The position numbers and the translations under genes are program-made. Positions 1-7,611 of a stretch of 64,000 bases of DNA are shown here, in pieces (position 1 is the stretch's first letter; every line of letters starts with the position of its first letter). Source of the stretch: MWCO01 sp964488865 (GTDB taxonomy: Bacteria > Myxococcota_A > Polyangia > Polyangiales > Polyangiaceae); NCBI GenBank assembly GCA_964488865.1, contig CAZAWR010000025.1:1-64000 (forward strand). The letters are read 5' to 3'. The notes under the pieces were generated by a model. It was given only the letters and a program-made list of their open reading frames with translations. It made no database searches and was not told the origin of the DNA.

Positions 1-62
1 GAGGGGGCTTTGCGAAAGCCCCCTTAGAAAAACAGCGCGGAGCGCTTGATTTGGGACTAGCC
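1..62 (-). repeat. Dispersed intergenic stem-loop element, copy A
   Basis: Read on the minus strand this begins CTAGTCCCAAATCAAGCGCT and ends in a G/C-rich hairpin at 2-24 (10-bp stem, GCG loop). The same modules recur in the same relation to a gene end at 60026-60156, and part of them at 48051-48150. It lies directly downstream of the minus-strand grpE gene. The window starts inside it, so its far end is not visible. Confidence 0.75.
28..46 (-). terminator. Intrinsic terminator of grpE
   Basis: On the minus strand the stem AGCGC, loop TCC and stem GCGCT are followed one base later by TTTTT, 11 bases after the grpE stop codon. A second, longer GC hairpin (2-24) follows. The stem is short, but the T-run and position fit a rho-independent terminator. 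It is built from the dispersed element that covers 1-62. Confidence 0.6.
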
Positions 63-758
63 TCCGTCCACTTCCGGTTCGCGATGGTCGCCGACGGTGA
101 CCTGCGCCGCACGAAGCAGGCGACCCCCCATCCGGTAACCTGGCCGGACCACGCTCACGACCGTGCGGTGAGCTTGTGGGGTCTCCACGGGAACCATGGC
201 TACGGCCTCATGCTCGGCGGGATCGAAAGGCGCGCCTCGAGCGTCGAGGACTTCCATCCCGAAGCCTTGCAGTACTTCTTCGAATTGGTTCCGCACCATC
301 TTGACGCCCTCACGCAGCGGCTCGTCGGTGCTTTGGCCGGACGCCTCGATCGAGCGGTCCAGGTTGTCGAGGACTGGCAGCAGTTGTCTTACGAGGTCAG
401 CGCGCACCAGCTCGCGCTCCCGCTCCGCTTCTCGCTCGACTCGCTTCTTGCTCGCTTCGAGCTCGGCCAGCATCTCACTCACGCGTGCGTCTCGGGAGGG
501 AGTGACGGCCTTGGCAGTGGGAATGGGAAGTTCGTCCAAGCCCAGCGGGGTCGGTCCTTCCGCCGGTGTCCCCATGGGCTTTCCGCGGACGGGCACGTCG
601 CCATCTCCACTGGGTGGGTTGGACGAGGGATCTTGGGGGCGCTGGGTTCGTGCGCGCACCGGCCCCGATCGCCACGGCGTTGCTGGCCGAACGGGAGGTC
701 TGGGGTCAAAGGCTTCTGCCCAGTCGTACCGGGGATCGCGGGCTTGTCTGCCGTACAT
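57..758 (-). CDS. grpE: GrpE nucleotide exchange factor (co-chaperone of DnaK)
   Basis: GrpE releases ADP from DnaK in the cytoplasmic Hsp70 cycle. The 233-residue protein has a GrpE domain in its second half: a charged helix from about residue 93, then PVLDNLDRSIEA, then the C-terminal beta part with FDPAEHEAVAMVP and PGYRMGGRLLRAAQVTVG. These are typical family motifs. The first 90 residues are Pro/Arg-rich and look disordered, so the true start could be internal. GrpE proteins are usually about 180-200 residues. No dnaK or dnaJ lies in the window, so it is not in the classical dnaKJ-grpE cluster here. It is divergent from the gene at 885, with 126 bases between the two starts. Expression probably ends at the hairpins at 2-46. 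Confidence 0.93.
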   Translation of the reverse strand: MYGRQARDPRYDWAEAFDPRPPVRPATPWRSGPVRARTQRPQDPSSNPPSGDGDVPVRGKPMGTPAEGPTPLGLDELPIPTAKAVTPSRDARVSEMLAELEASKKRVEREAERERELVRADLVRQLLPVLDNLDRSIEASGQSTDEPLREGVKMVRNQFEEVLQGFGMEVLDARGAPFDPAEHEAVAMVPVETPQAHRTVVSVVRPGYRMGGRLLRAAQVTVGDHREPEVDGG

Positions 759-884
759 GACGCAGCCAACGTAACGACGAACCGGGCTGCGGCAACCCCG
801 ACGGGTCGAGTCCGGGCAGGGGGGCTCTCCCCACGTGCACTGAATTCGATCGCGCGCCGCGCGAGCGTGTACCCTAGACGCGAC

Positions 885-1790
885 ATGTCTGACGGTCCGT
901 TGCTTCGTCTTCTCGACATGGCTCGGCGAGAGCTGGGGGCCGAGGACGCGCGCGTGGAGATCGGAGGTACGGAACCGGCGGATGACTGCCTGGTCTGGGT
1001 TCGTCTATCGGAGAGCCGTCGCGTGGTGGTTCGGTTCGCGCAGCCCACCGTCGATCGAGAGAAAGCTCGGGATCGGCTGTTGACGCTTGTGGAGGCCTAC
1101 TCCGGGACCGCGGCAGCAGCCTCGGAGCAGAGGATGGGAGCTCCTGGCGCCCTGACCCAAGCTCTCCTCAACGAGCAACTGGGGATGCTCTCCGAACGTC
1201 TCGACGCGGCTCGGGTGCTTGTGATCGACGACACGTCGCCGGTCATCTGGGGTTCTTCGGATCCCTTCCAGCGATCCATGGGGGGGGTGGAAGAGGCGAT
1301 GCGCACGGCGCAAGTGCTCTCCTCGAGCACGGAAGCAGGGGTGGACTTCCTGCAGATGTTGGTGGACGGCGTGTCCGAGGCGGGGCGCAAGCTTGCGGAG
1401 CTACGGGTCCCGCGCCAACTGTCGGACGCGATCCTGCGAGAGATCGACCTGCTTCGTGCGGAGCGACCCACGGTGGATGCGGGGGGGTGGCGGGCCGTCC
1501 TGTTGTCCGCGCGTGCCATCGCTCGGATGCGGCACCACCCGGTACTCAAGGCGGTGCGGCCGCGCGCTCGAAGCGTGATGCGCGAGGAGGGGTTCGGCCT
1601 GCTCGCGAAGCCCTTCGCTTCCTCCTACTGGATCCTGGCGGTTTTCGACCGCGACTTCTCGGAGCTTCACGCCGAAGGAGCCGTCGTGCGGGCGCTGCCC
1701 CGCGTGGAGCGTCTCGTCCTGGCGCTGCCCCCCTCGAACCCGCCGCCAACCAAGGGGCGCGTGGTTCGCCTCCGACCCGCCAAGGACTGA
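885..1790 (+). CDS. Conserved hypothetical protein, possible GAF/roadblock-like fold
   Basis: A 301-residue cytoplasmic protein that I do not recognise with certainty. The ATG at 885 was chosen because the open frame upstream of it runs antisense through grpE. There is no signal peptide or membrane segment. An N-terminal region of about 75 residues is followed by a central part containing MLSERLDAARVLVIDDTSPV. The C-terminal part, containing FASSYWILAVFDRDFSELHA and ALPRVERLVLALPP, has the alternating hydrophobic pattern of small sensor folds such as GAF or roadblock/LC7. The tail is Pro/Arg-rich. The fold is a guess from pattern. It stands alone between grpE (divergent) and a zinc-ribbon protein 73 bases downstream. 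Confidence 0.7.
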   Translation: MSDGPLLRLLDMARRELGAEDARVEIGGTEPADDCLVWVRLSESRRVVVRFAQPTVDREKARDRLLTLVEAYSGTAAAASEQRMGAPGALTQALLNEQLGMLSERLDAARVLVIDDTSPVIWGSSDPFQRSMGGVEEAMRTAQVLSSSTEAGVDFLQMLVDGVSEAGRKLAELRVPRQLSDAILREIDLLRAERPTVDAGGWRAVLLSARAIARMRHHPVLKAVRPRARSVMREEGFGLLAKPFASSYWILAVFDRDFSELHAEGAVVRALPRVERLVLALPPSNPPPTKGRVVRLRPAKD

Positions 1791-1863
1791 CTCCCCGTCC
1801 CGCTCCCCCCACTCCGGATCGTAACGCTGGAAGTCTCCCGCCCGATCCAGGTACAACAGGCGG

Positions 1864-2835
1864 ATGAACAGCGAGAAGACCTATGAGATGCTCTGGGACT
1901 GCCCGTTCTGTGGCGCGCGCAAGCTGCTGGGTCTGACCCATCGCCACTGTCCGAGCTGCGGAGCCCCGCAGGACCCCAGCAAGCGCTACTTCCCGCCTGA
2001 CGATCAGAAGGTTGCCGTCGAGGACCATCCGTACGCCGGTGCGGACGTCCTGTGTCCCGCGTGCCAGGCGGCCAACGCGCGCGCGGCCAAGCACTGCGGC
2101 AACTGCGGCTCCCCCCTGGATGGGGGAAAGGGCGCCCATGTGCTCCAGGAGCAAGTCGTGCCCGACCACCCGGTCCCTCCCGCGCCGGCTGTCGCGGCGA
2201 AGCCCAAGGGCTCTTCGAAGATCCTCGTCGGTTGCGTGGTCGCCGCTCTGGGTATCGTCGTTCTCGCTCTCATCGGGTTCTTCGTCCTCAACAGCGTGCT
2301 CAAAAAGGACGCGGCCCTCAAGGTCGTCGGCCACTCCTGGGCCCATGAGATTGCAGTCGAATCCTACGACCTGACGCAGGACACGTCTCCCTGCAGCAAG
2401 ATGCCCTCGTCCGCAGAGCGCATCACGCGCGCGAAGCAGGAACCAGTGTGTGAAACGCGCAAGATCGACCAGGGAGACGGGACCTTCAAGGAGAAGCGCG
2501 AGTGCAAGGATCAGGAGGACAAATGCACGTACTTCGTGGGCAAGTGGAAGTCCAAGCGCGTCGCGAAGAGCAGCGGTTCGAGCGTGACCGACGCGATGCC
2601 GTGGCCCACTGTGACGCTGTCCCGAACGGGCACATGTGAGGGCTGTGAGCGGGAAGGAAAGAAGACGGCGACCTACGCCGTCCGCTTCCAGGACAGTGGT
2701 TCTGGCAAGGAGCAAGCCTGCCCCTTCGACGACGCTGCGAAGTGGAAGTCGTTCCAGGTCGGGTCGTCATGGAAGGGACAAGTGGGGGGCTTGACCGGAG
2801 GAATCGACTGCGGCTCGCTGGCGCCGGTCCGCTAA
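1864..2835 (+). CDS. Double zinc-ribbon membrane protein
   Basis: The 323-residue protein has two CxxC...CxxC zinc ribbons at the N-terminus (Cys13/16/29/32 and Cys64/67/78/81). A Pro/Ala linker and one strong membrane helix (about residues 120-142) follow. The C-terminal domain of about 180 residues is then probably extracytoplasmic. That domain has several cysteines (for example CSKMP, CETRK, CKDQEDKC, CEGCE), consistent with disulfides. Cytoplasmic zinc ribbons joined to a membrane anchor suggest a scaffolding or sensing role, but no enzymatic motif is visible. The start ATG at 1864 directly precedes the first ribbon. Family-level function is unknown to me. Confidence 0.8.
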   Translation: MNSEKTYEMLWDCPFCGARKLLGLTHRHCPSCGAPQDPSKRYFPPDDQKVAVEDHPYAGADVLCPACQAANARAAKHCGNCGSPLDGGKGAHVLQEQVVPDHPVPPAPAVAAKPKGSSKILVGCVVAALGIVVLALIGFFVLNSVLKKDAALKVVGHSWAHEIAVESYDLTQDTSPCSKMPSSAERITRAKQEPVCETRKIDQGDGTFKEKRECKDQEDKCTYFVGKWKSKRVAKSSGSSVTDAMPWPTVTLSRTGTCEGCEREGKKTATYAVRFQDSGSGKEQACPFDDAAKWKSFQVGSSWKGQVGGLTGGIDCGSLAPVR

Positions 2836-2907
2836 GCACGCGTCCGTGCGGGGAATCGACGCAGGTCGATGCTTGTCTGCTACCAGCTTGCCGCTTGACA
2901 GAATCGC

Positions 2908-3714
2908 GTGATGGAGAGCACATGCATAAGAGGACCGGCGACAGGATCGTCCCGGGCCAAGGGGTGCATGGGCGGCAAACGAATCGCGAGGCAGGTGGAC
3001 GTCGAACTGACGCCTCTCGAACAGGCCGCAGGACCCGTAGCGCCGACGCTCCCCACGGTCGAGGAGATCGAGGCCCATGTGTCGCGCTGCATGGGGGAAC
3101 CCGCGTTCGTGTGGCACGAGGTCGTCTCGACCACCATTCACGTCGACGTTCACGTCATCTTGCCCACGGAAGACCAGCCCTACTACACGCTCTTCACGAC
3201 AGGCATGAGCGACCGGGCGATGCGCGTGCCGGAGGACGTGAAAATGGGGCCGGCGCTTCGGTTCGCAGAGCTTCTGTTGATGCTGCCGCCAGACTGGTTC
3301 GACGACCCGCGTTCGCTGGACGAGCTGCGGGACGAGCGCAAGTATTGGCCCATTCGTTTGCTCAAGTGTCTCGCGCGCTTTCCTCACGAGTGCGACACCT
3401 GGCTGGCCTTCGGCCATTCGATCCCCAACGGTGATCCGCCCGCCCCGTTCGCTGATGGAACGGGTATGTGCTGTGCCTTGCTCGTTCCCCCGGTTCGCGT
3501 GCCGCAATCGTTCTACGACCTGAGCCTGAGCGATGGCAGGTCGATCAACTTCTACGCCGTCGTGCCGCTGTACCCGGAAGAGCTTCAACTCAAACTGACG
3601 CGGGGGACCAACGCGTTGCTCGAGCGATTCGACGTCGAAGGGGTCACCGAGCTTCTGGATCCACACCGCGCAAACACCTGTGCGAACTGGCTGGATCCGA
3701 TGGCCGTGAACTGA
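2908..3714 (+). CDS. Suppressor-of-fused (SUFU) domain protein
   Basis: The 268-residue protein matches the bacterial SUFU family (PF05076 type) through most of its length. Characteristic stretches are LFTTGMSDRAMRVPED, FAELLLMLPPDWF, YWPIRLLKCLARFPHE, FGHSIPNGDPPAPFA, YAVVPLYPEEL and LERFDVEGVTELLDP. In bacteria, proteins of this family are often predicted immunity proteins for polymorphic toxins. That is family knowledge and is not shown here, because no toxin gene is adjacent. Start choice is uncertain: GTG 2908, ATG 2911 and an in-frame ATG near residue 21 all precede the conserved core. It follows the zinc-ribbon gene after 72 bases and precedes a lipoprotein gene. Confidence 0.85.
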   Translation: MMESTCIRGPATGSSRAKGCMGGKRIARQVDVELTPLEQAAGPVAPTLPTVEEIEAHVSRCMGEPAFVWHEVVSTTIHVDVHVILPTEDQPYYTLFTTGMSDRAMRVPEDVKMGPALRFAELLLMLPPDWFDDPRSLDELRDERKYWPIRLLKCLARFPHECDTWLAFGHSIPNGDPPAPFADGTGMCCALLVPPVRVPQSFYDLSLSDGRSINFYAVVPLYPEELQLKLTRGTNALLERFDVEGVTELLDPHRANTCANWLDPMAVN

Positions 3715-3766
3715 GACCGCCCGAGGGCCGTTGACAGGGACTTCGCCCTCCGGTAGGCGGCCATGC

Positions 3767-5539
3767 ATGCTTTTTCGGTGGCTTCTTTTGCCCTTGGTTG
3801 CGACCCTCTGCTCCGCATGCGGCATGTTCGGCGGTCCCATGGGCCCCGCATCCCCGGCCCAACCGCCCGAGTACGTTCCCCCAGGGGGCCAATCGAAGTG
3901 CAAGGTTTCGGGCAGCCAGATGCGCCCCCTGATCGTCGAGTGGCCCGCCGCGGACCGCGCTGCTCTCGAGGTCCTTGCCCAGCGCGGAACCGTCGTCGTT
4001 CGCTATTCGGGGTGCGAGATGGAAGTGCTGCCGCGGTGCCGCGCACCAGGCGCCTATCACTACGTGCCCACCACGAGGAAGACCGAGCGGGTCGTCATCC
4101 AGGACGAAGACGAGCTGTACGCGAACCTGCCCATCGGCGCAGCCAAGCTCGAAGGCAAGCTGCGCAGGGCCGGTCAGCTCGACGTCAACATGAACGTGGT
4201 GGGCCAGTTCGACGTCGACCAGGGCGAGGTGTCGAGCGATGTGCTCGAAGGGGATTGCCGCAAGGCCACGCACTTCGTCACGGGCTTGACCGTAGGAGCC
4301 TTTGAGTTTGCCGCTGGTGGGAACGCGGAAGCCGGTGGTGAGGCATCGGGGCTCGGGGCCGGCGTCGGGGGAACCTCGGCGCGTCGCCGTGAGGTGCTCA
4401 GCTCGGACGGGGAAGTGGCGGCGTGCGAGCGGTCGGCGCGCGAGGACAAGGAACCGCCGACCGGTTGTGGGGCGTTGCTCCGCGTGGCGCTCGCGGAGCT
4501 GGCCACGGCCGCTCCCGTGGTGGCCGGGAAGGTGGACTGCCCGGTGGGCATGACATCCGTCGCAGGACGTTGCGTTGAGCAGGGGGGGGTGGGCACAGCC
4601 GAGCCTGCGGTCGCCTCTCAGGCCGCGCGACTGCACGTTCGCGTCACCTGCGGTCTGTCCTACACCTACGCGATGCTGGGCGAGTCCGACGGGCTGAAGG
4701 TATGGGTGGACGGCGAGTTGACGCCGGCGTTCGAAGAGGTTCGGGCGTACAACGCGATGGCGCCGGGAGCCCCAGGGATGCTGCAGTTCGTGGCGTACGA
4801 GGTGGAGCCAGGGGAGCATCGCGTTCGAATCGCCTCCGATGAGTGCGAGGCTGCTGAGCACGTGGTCAAGGTCAACCCAGGGGCCGTGCGCGACGTACAA
4901 GGCAGGCTGCGGCCGACCGCCTGGTACCGGCAGCCCCCGGCGGGCTCCGCGGGTATCGGTATTGCCGCGAACTACATGTGGATCAAGCCTGCCCACGTCA
5001 CGGCGGAAAACGACTCTTACGATGAGGTCGAGCTCAATCCCGAGTGGATGTCGGGACCGGGATTCGAGTTCCCCTTCTCGCTGCCGAACGTGTGGATGTC
5101 GCTGGCGTTCAGCTGGACGCGCGGCAAGCTGCCGATCGTGGCGCCCTCATGCACGTACGACTCGGGGGGGGACTGCCTGCCGGCGGGGACGAAGGTGGAA
5201 GGGACGGTGAAGGGGTACCACGCCCCGATCCTGCTGGCCGGACGGCTTCCTTTCGTTCATGGGGCCGCGCTGCTCGGGTCGGGGATCGAGTTCAATATCT
5301 TCTCGCTGGACCTGGCGGAGGCCGAGTCGAACTTCTCGTACAGCTCGTCGGGTCTGGGGCTCCACGCGCCCCTGTGGGCAGGCCTCGAGGTGCGGCCGAT
5401 CTGCAGCCTGTCCCTCACGGCGCGAGCCGCCCACGGCTTCAGCCTCCTGTCCGACGTAGGATCGTACAATTCCGCCACCGTGTCCCTTGCGCTGTACGCG
5501 AGCGACGGGTGCGGCGACTCGGACTTCGGGATCCAGTGA
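3767..5539 (+). CDS. Large secreted lipoprotein with possible C-terminal beta-barrel
   Basis: The ATG at 3767 gives a clean lipoprotein signal (LFRWLLLPLVATLCSAC) with Cys18 as the lipidated residue. Longer starts would add 12 polar residues. The N-terminal 300 residues contain a cysteine-bearing beta-rich region and a Gly/Ala-rich linker. A middle PEGA-like segment (VEPGEHRVRIASDECE) follows. The last 180 residues, with many alternating aromatic/Gly strands (for example GFEFPFSLPNVWMSLAFSW), look like an outer-membrane barrel or surface beta-sandwich. It is followed after 49 bases by another small barrel protein, so the two may be co-transcribed. Function unknown. Confidence 0.78.
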   Translation: MLFRWLLLPLVATLCSACGMFGGPMGPASPAQPPEYVPPGGQSKCKVSGSQMRPLIVEWPAADRAALEVLAQRGTVVVRYSGCEMEVLPRCRAPGAYHYVPTTRKTERVVIQDEDELYANLPIGAAKLEGKLRRAGQLDVNMNVVGQFDVDQGEVSSDVLEGDCRKATHFVTGLTVGAFEFAAGGNAEAGGEASGLGAGVGGTSARRREVLSSDGEVAACERSAREDKEPPTGCGALLRVALAELATAAPVVAGKVDCPVGMTSVAGRCVEQGGVGTAEPAVASQAARLHVRVTCGLSYTYAMLGESDGLKVWVDGELTPAFEEVRAYNAMAPGAPGMLQFVAYEVEPGEHRVRIASDECEAAEHVVKVNPGAVRDVQGRLRPTAWYRQPPAGSAGIGIAANYMWIKPAHVTAENDSYDEVELNPEWMSGPGFEFPFSLPNVWMSLAFSWTRGKLPIVAPSCTYDSGGDCLPAGTKVEGTVKGYHAPILLAGRLPFVHGAALLGSGIEFNIFSLDLAEAESNFSYSSSGLGLHAPLWAGLEVRPICSLSLTARAAHGFSLLSDVGSYNSATVSLALYASDGCGDSDFGIQ

Positions 5540-5588
5540 GGTCCTGACGGGACCCAAACGATTGCCTTCCGTCGCGGCATGTCCAACA

Positions 5589-6176
5589 ATGCCGGACATG
5601 GTGCCGAACAAGAGCCGAGTACGCTGCGCGGTTGCTGGGACCCTCGCTTCAGCCCTTTTGATCTGGTCGGGATCGGCCGTGGCGGAGGGGATGATCGTAG
5701 GAGTGGACGGGGCGCTGGTCTTGCCGATGGGCGACTGGGCCGACGTGGCTGGGCTGGGATTCGGAGCCCTGGGGCGCTTCGAGTACGCGCTGGACCCGCA
5801 GCTCTCTGCGACCGGTCGGGTGGGCTACCTCGTCCATCTCGAGAAGAACGACACGTACAAGACTTCTGAGCTGCCGCTGCTGGCGGGGTTGCGCTACGGG
5901 CTGTCGGACGGGCCGGACGGACTCTATATTGCCGGAGAAGCCGGCCTGGTGAACTTCACGTTCCGAAGGCCGGTTGCCCCTGCCGTCTTCGGCACCTCCG
6001 TGTCGGAAGGCGAGAAGAAGAGCGACAGCGAGCTCAAGTTCGGCGTCACGGCAGGCGCAGGCATCCGGTCCGGGAACATCGACGGGCGAGCGGGGGTGTT
6101 CGTCGTTTCTGTGGGCGACTTCGAAGAGACGCTGGGGATCATGGCTACGGTGGGGTACAACTTCGCGCACTTCTAG
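5589..6176 (+). CDS. Small outer-membrane beta-barrel protein
   Basis: Starting at ATG 5589 (or ATG 5598) the protein has a cationic N-terminus and a hydrophobic signal segment ending near GSAVAEG. About 160 residues of alternating strands with Gly and aromatic residues follow, ending in Phe (GYNFAHF), a typical outer-membrane barrel end. An 8-strand barrel is plausible. Upstream in-frame sequence overlaps the preceding gene and was not used. Probably co-transcribed with the lipoprotein gene ending at 5539. No specific function can be assigned. Confidence 0.75.
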   Translation: MPDMVPNKSRVRCAVAGTLASALLIWSGSAVAEGMIVGVDGALVLPMGDWADVAGLGFGALGRFEYALDPQLSATGRVGYLVHLEKNDTYKTSELPLLAGLRYGLSDGPDGLYIAGEAGLVNFTFRRPVAPAVFGTSVSEGEKKSDSELKFGVTAGAGIRSGNIDGRAGVFVVSVGDFEETLGIMATVGYNFAHF

Positions 6177-6396
6177 CAGGAGAACGCGGTCAGAACCCTG
6201 GGATGCGGGAAGGCCCAGAACTGGCGTCTTGAAGGAAACCCGCCTACCATGGTAACGGCTGTTGGCTGCGGATCAGCCAGGTTCTTCGGTCTCCCATGCG
6301 AAACGACGCTTCCCATTTCGACTCCGTTCATGCCCCGCGGTGCGTGCGGGCGGAACGATTTCGCGTGAGCTGCTGCGCGCTGTGGCGAGGTGACCG

Positions 6397-7170
6397 ATGT
6401 TCACCTTGATCATCCGGGAGCGAAGCGGGGACGAGCGTAGGGAGTTCTTCGACGAGCAGGAGATCCTGGTTGGCAGGGTGCCTGGCAATGATCTGGTGCT
6501 GCGGGCGGGGAATGTGTCGCGCCAGCACTCGCGTTTCGCCTACAAGGATGCGCGTCTGATCGTGTCGGACTTGGGAAGTGCGAACGGCACGTATGTCAAC
6601 GGGCGGCGAATCCGTCAACCGACCATCCTGCGGGACGGGGACGAGGTCTGGATCGGGGACTTCTACCTGCGCGTGGAGATGTCCTCGCCCGCGAGCTCGC
6701 AGGCCGCGCCACCGCCGCCGACGCAGTGGTACGTGTACCGGGACGGTGGGGACACCGTCGGGCCTGTGACGACCGCGCAGCTTTCGGCGGGCATCCGGGC
6801 GGGAAAGGTTCCTCTGGATAGCTACGTGTGCGTGGCGGGCAGCAACCAGTGGCAGCCGATGGACCAGGTTCCGGACTTCGCGGGTGCGGTCCGAACGGTC
6901 GCGGAGAGGGCGGTTCAGGGGCGGCCTCCGGTCGCTCCCACGGAGATCCCTTCTCACCTGGCGACGGATGCGGGACCCGAGGCGCTTTGGTACGTGATCA
7001 ACGAGGGGTCGGACCCGTTCGGGCCGATCACGACCGAGCAGCTTCGGCGGGCGATCCGCAGCGGGCAGGTACCGATCACGGGTCAGGTGAACCGTGCGGG
7101 TTCGCCGGACTGGTTCGACTTGGCGGTGGTTCCGGAGTTCTACGAGGAAGTGCTGCGCTTCGGGCGCTGA
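6397..7170 (+). CDS. FHA domain protein with two GYF-type domains
   Basis: The 257-residue cytoplasmic protein starts with a forkhead-associated domain (about residues 1-95). The phosphothreonine-binding signature is intact: GR at 26-27, SRQH at 41-44, and the NGTYVNG loop at 63-69. After a Pro-rich linker come two GYF_2-like domains (about 110-165 and 190-250) with WYVY...GPVTTAQLSAGIRAG and WYVI...GPITTEQLRRAIRSG. FHA domains read Ser/Thr-kinase output, and GYF_2 domains usually bind Pro-rich partners. The protein therefore looks like an adaptor that couples phosphorylation to a Pro-rich target. It stands 84 bases from a convergent Flp pilin gene. No kinase is adjacent; the kinase-like gene at 45877 is distant. 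Confidence 0.9.
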   Translation: MFTLIIRERSGDERREFFDEQEILVGRVPGNDLVLRAGNVSRQHSRFAYKDARLIVSDLGSANGTYVNGRRIRQPTILRDGDEVWIGDFYLRVEMSSPASSQAAPPPPTQWYVYRDGGDTVGPVTTAQLSAGIRAGKVPLDSYVCVAGSNQWQPMDQVPDFAGAVRTVAERAVQGRPPVAPTEIPSHLATDAGPEALWYVINEGSDPFGPITTEQLRRAIRSGQVPITGQVNRAGSPDWFDLAVVPEFYEEVLRFGR

Positions 7171-7254
7171 GGCCAGAGGCGCGGGGAAGCGGCACACGCC
7201 CATTCCCCGACGCCGTCGGTCCGTGCTGCTGAACGCGGGCGCCGGGCTCTCGGA

Positions 7255-7431
7255 TCAGTTCCCGATCTGCTCGACCTTGTTGGCCTGGTCCTGGACCTTC
7301 TTGTCGACCTTCTCACCGAAGATCTTGAAGCCCGCGATGGCAACGAGAGCGATGACACCCACGAGGATGATGTACTCGACGAGGTTGGCGCCGGCGTTGT
7401 CACGGAGGAACTTGTTGATCTTGATCATCAT
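7255..7431 (-). CDS. flp: Flp/Fap-type (type IVb) pilin, 58 residues
   Basis: This small gene is 58 codons plus stop. The prepilin motif is canonical: a basic leader with FLRDNAG, then cleavage after Gly14. The mature N-terminus is ANLVEY, with Glu at +5 and Tyr at +6, followed by a hydrophobic stretch (IILVGVIALVAIAGFKIF) and a short charged tail. Flp pilins are processed by a TadV/CpaA-type prepilin peptidase and assembled by the Tad secretion machine. None of those genes is in the window, so this is an orphan pilin locus. A good ribosome-binding site (AAGGAG) covers 7440-7445. A sigma-54-like promoter lies upstream. Confidence 0.92.
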   Translation of the reverse strand: MMIKINKFLRDNAGANLVEYIILVGVIALVAIAGFKIFGEKVDKKVQDQANKVEQIGN

Positions 7432-7478
7432 GGCCGTGTCTCCTTGGGGGCGTGGGAGCCGTTTCAGTGACTGATGTT

Positions 7479-7494
7479 ATCAACATCCGTGCCA
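7479..7494 (-). promoter_or_regulatory. Sigma-54-like promoter of the Flp pilin gene
   Basis: On the minus strand the sequence reads TGGCACGGATGTTGAT. The -24 part (TGGCACG) is a perfect match to the sigma-54 consensus and the spacing to the -12 element is right. The -12 element is TTGAT instead of TTGCT/A. A start of transcription about 12 bases downstream would give a leader of roughly 35 bases that includes the AAGGAG site. Pilin genes in myxobacteria are known to use sigma-54, which fits. The responding enhancer-binding protein is not identified. Confidence 0.65.
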
Positions 7495-7611
7495 CGATGG
7501 AATGACACAAAAGTGCCGTCGTGACGGATGGTCTTGTCGCAGGGGCGAGAAGTGGCGGTTCCCGGGTGGGAAACAGCGCTTCCCATCGGTGAGATCAAGG
7601 ATGGCTCTGCG

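Noticed and set aside
51..884. The 5' part of a long plus-strand frame ahead of the gene at 885
   Set aside because: It runs antisense through grpE and is unlike the downstream sequence; the gene starts at 885.
2895..2923. A TTGACA at 2895 ahead of the SUFU gene
   Set aside because: No acceptable -10 box at 16-18 bases, so likely chance.
3732..3760. A TTGACA at 3732 with TAGGCG 17 bases later as a promoter of the 3767 gene
   Set aside because: The -10 is weak and the start of transcription would fall at the start codon; not convincing.
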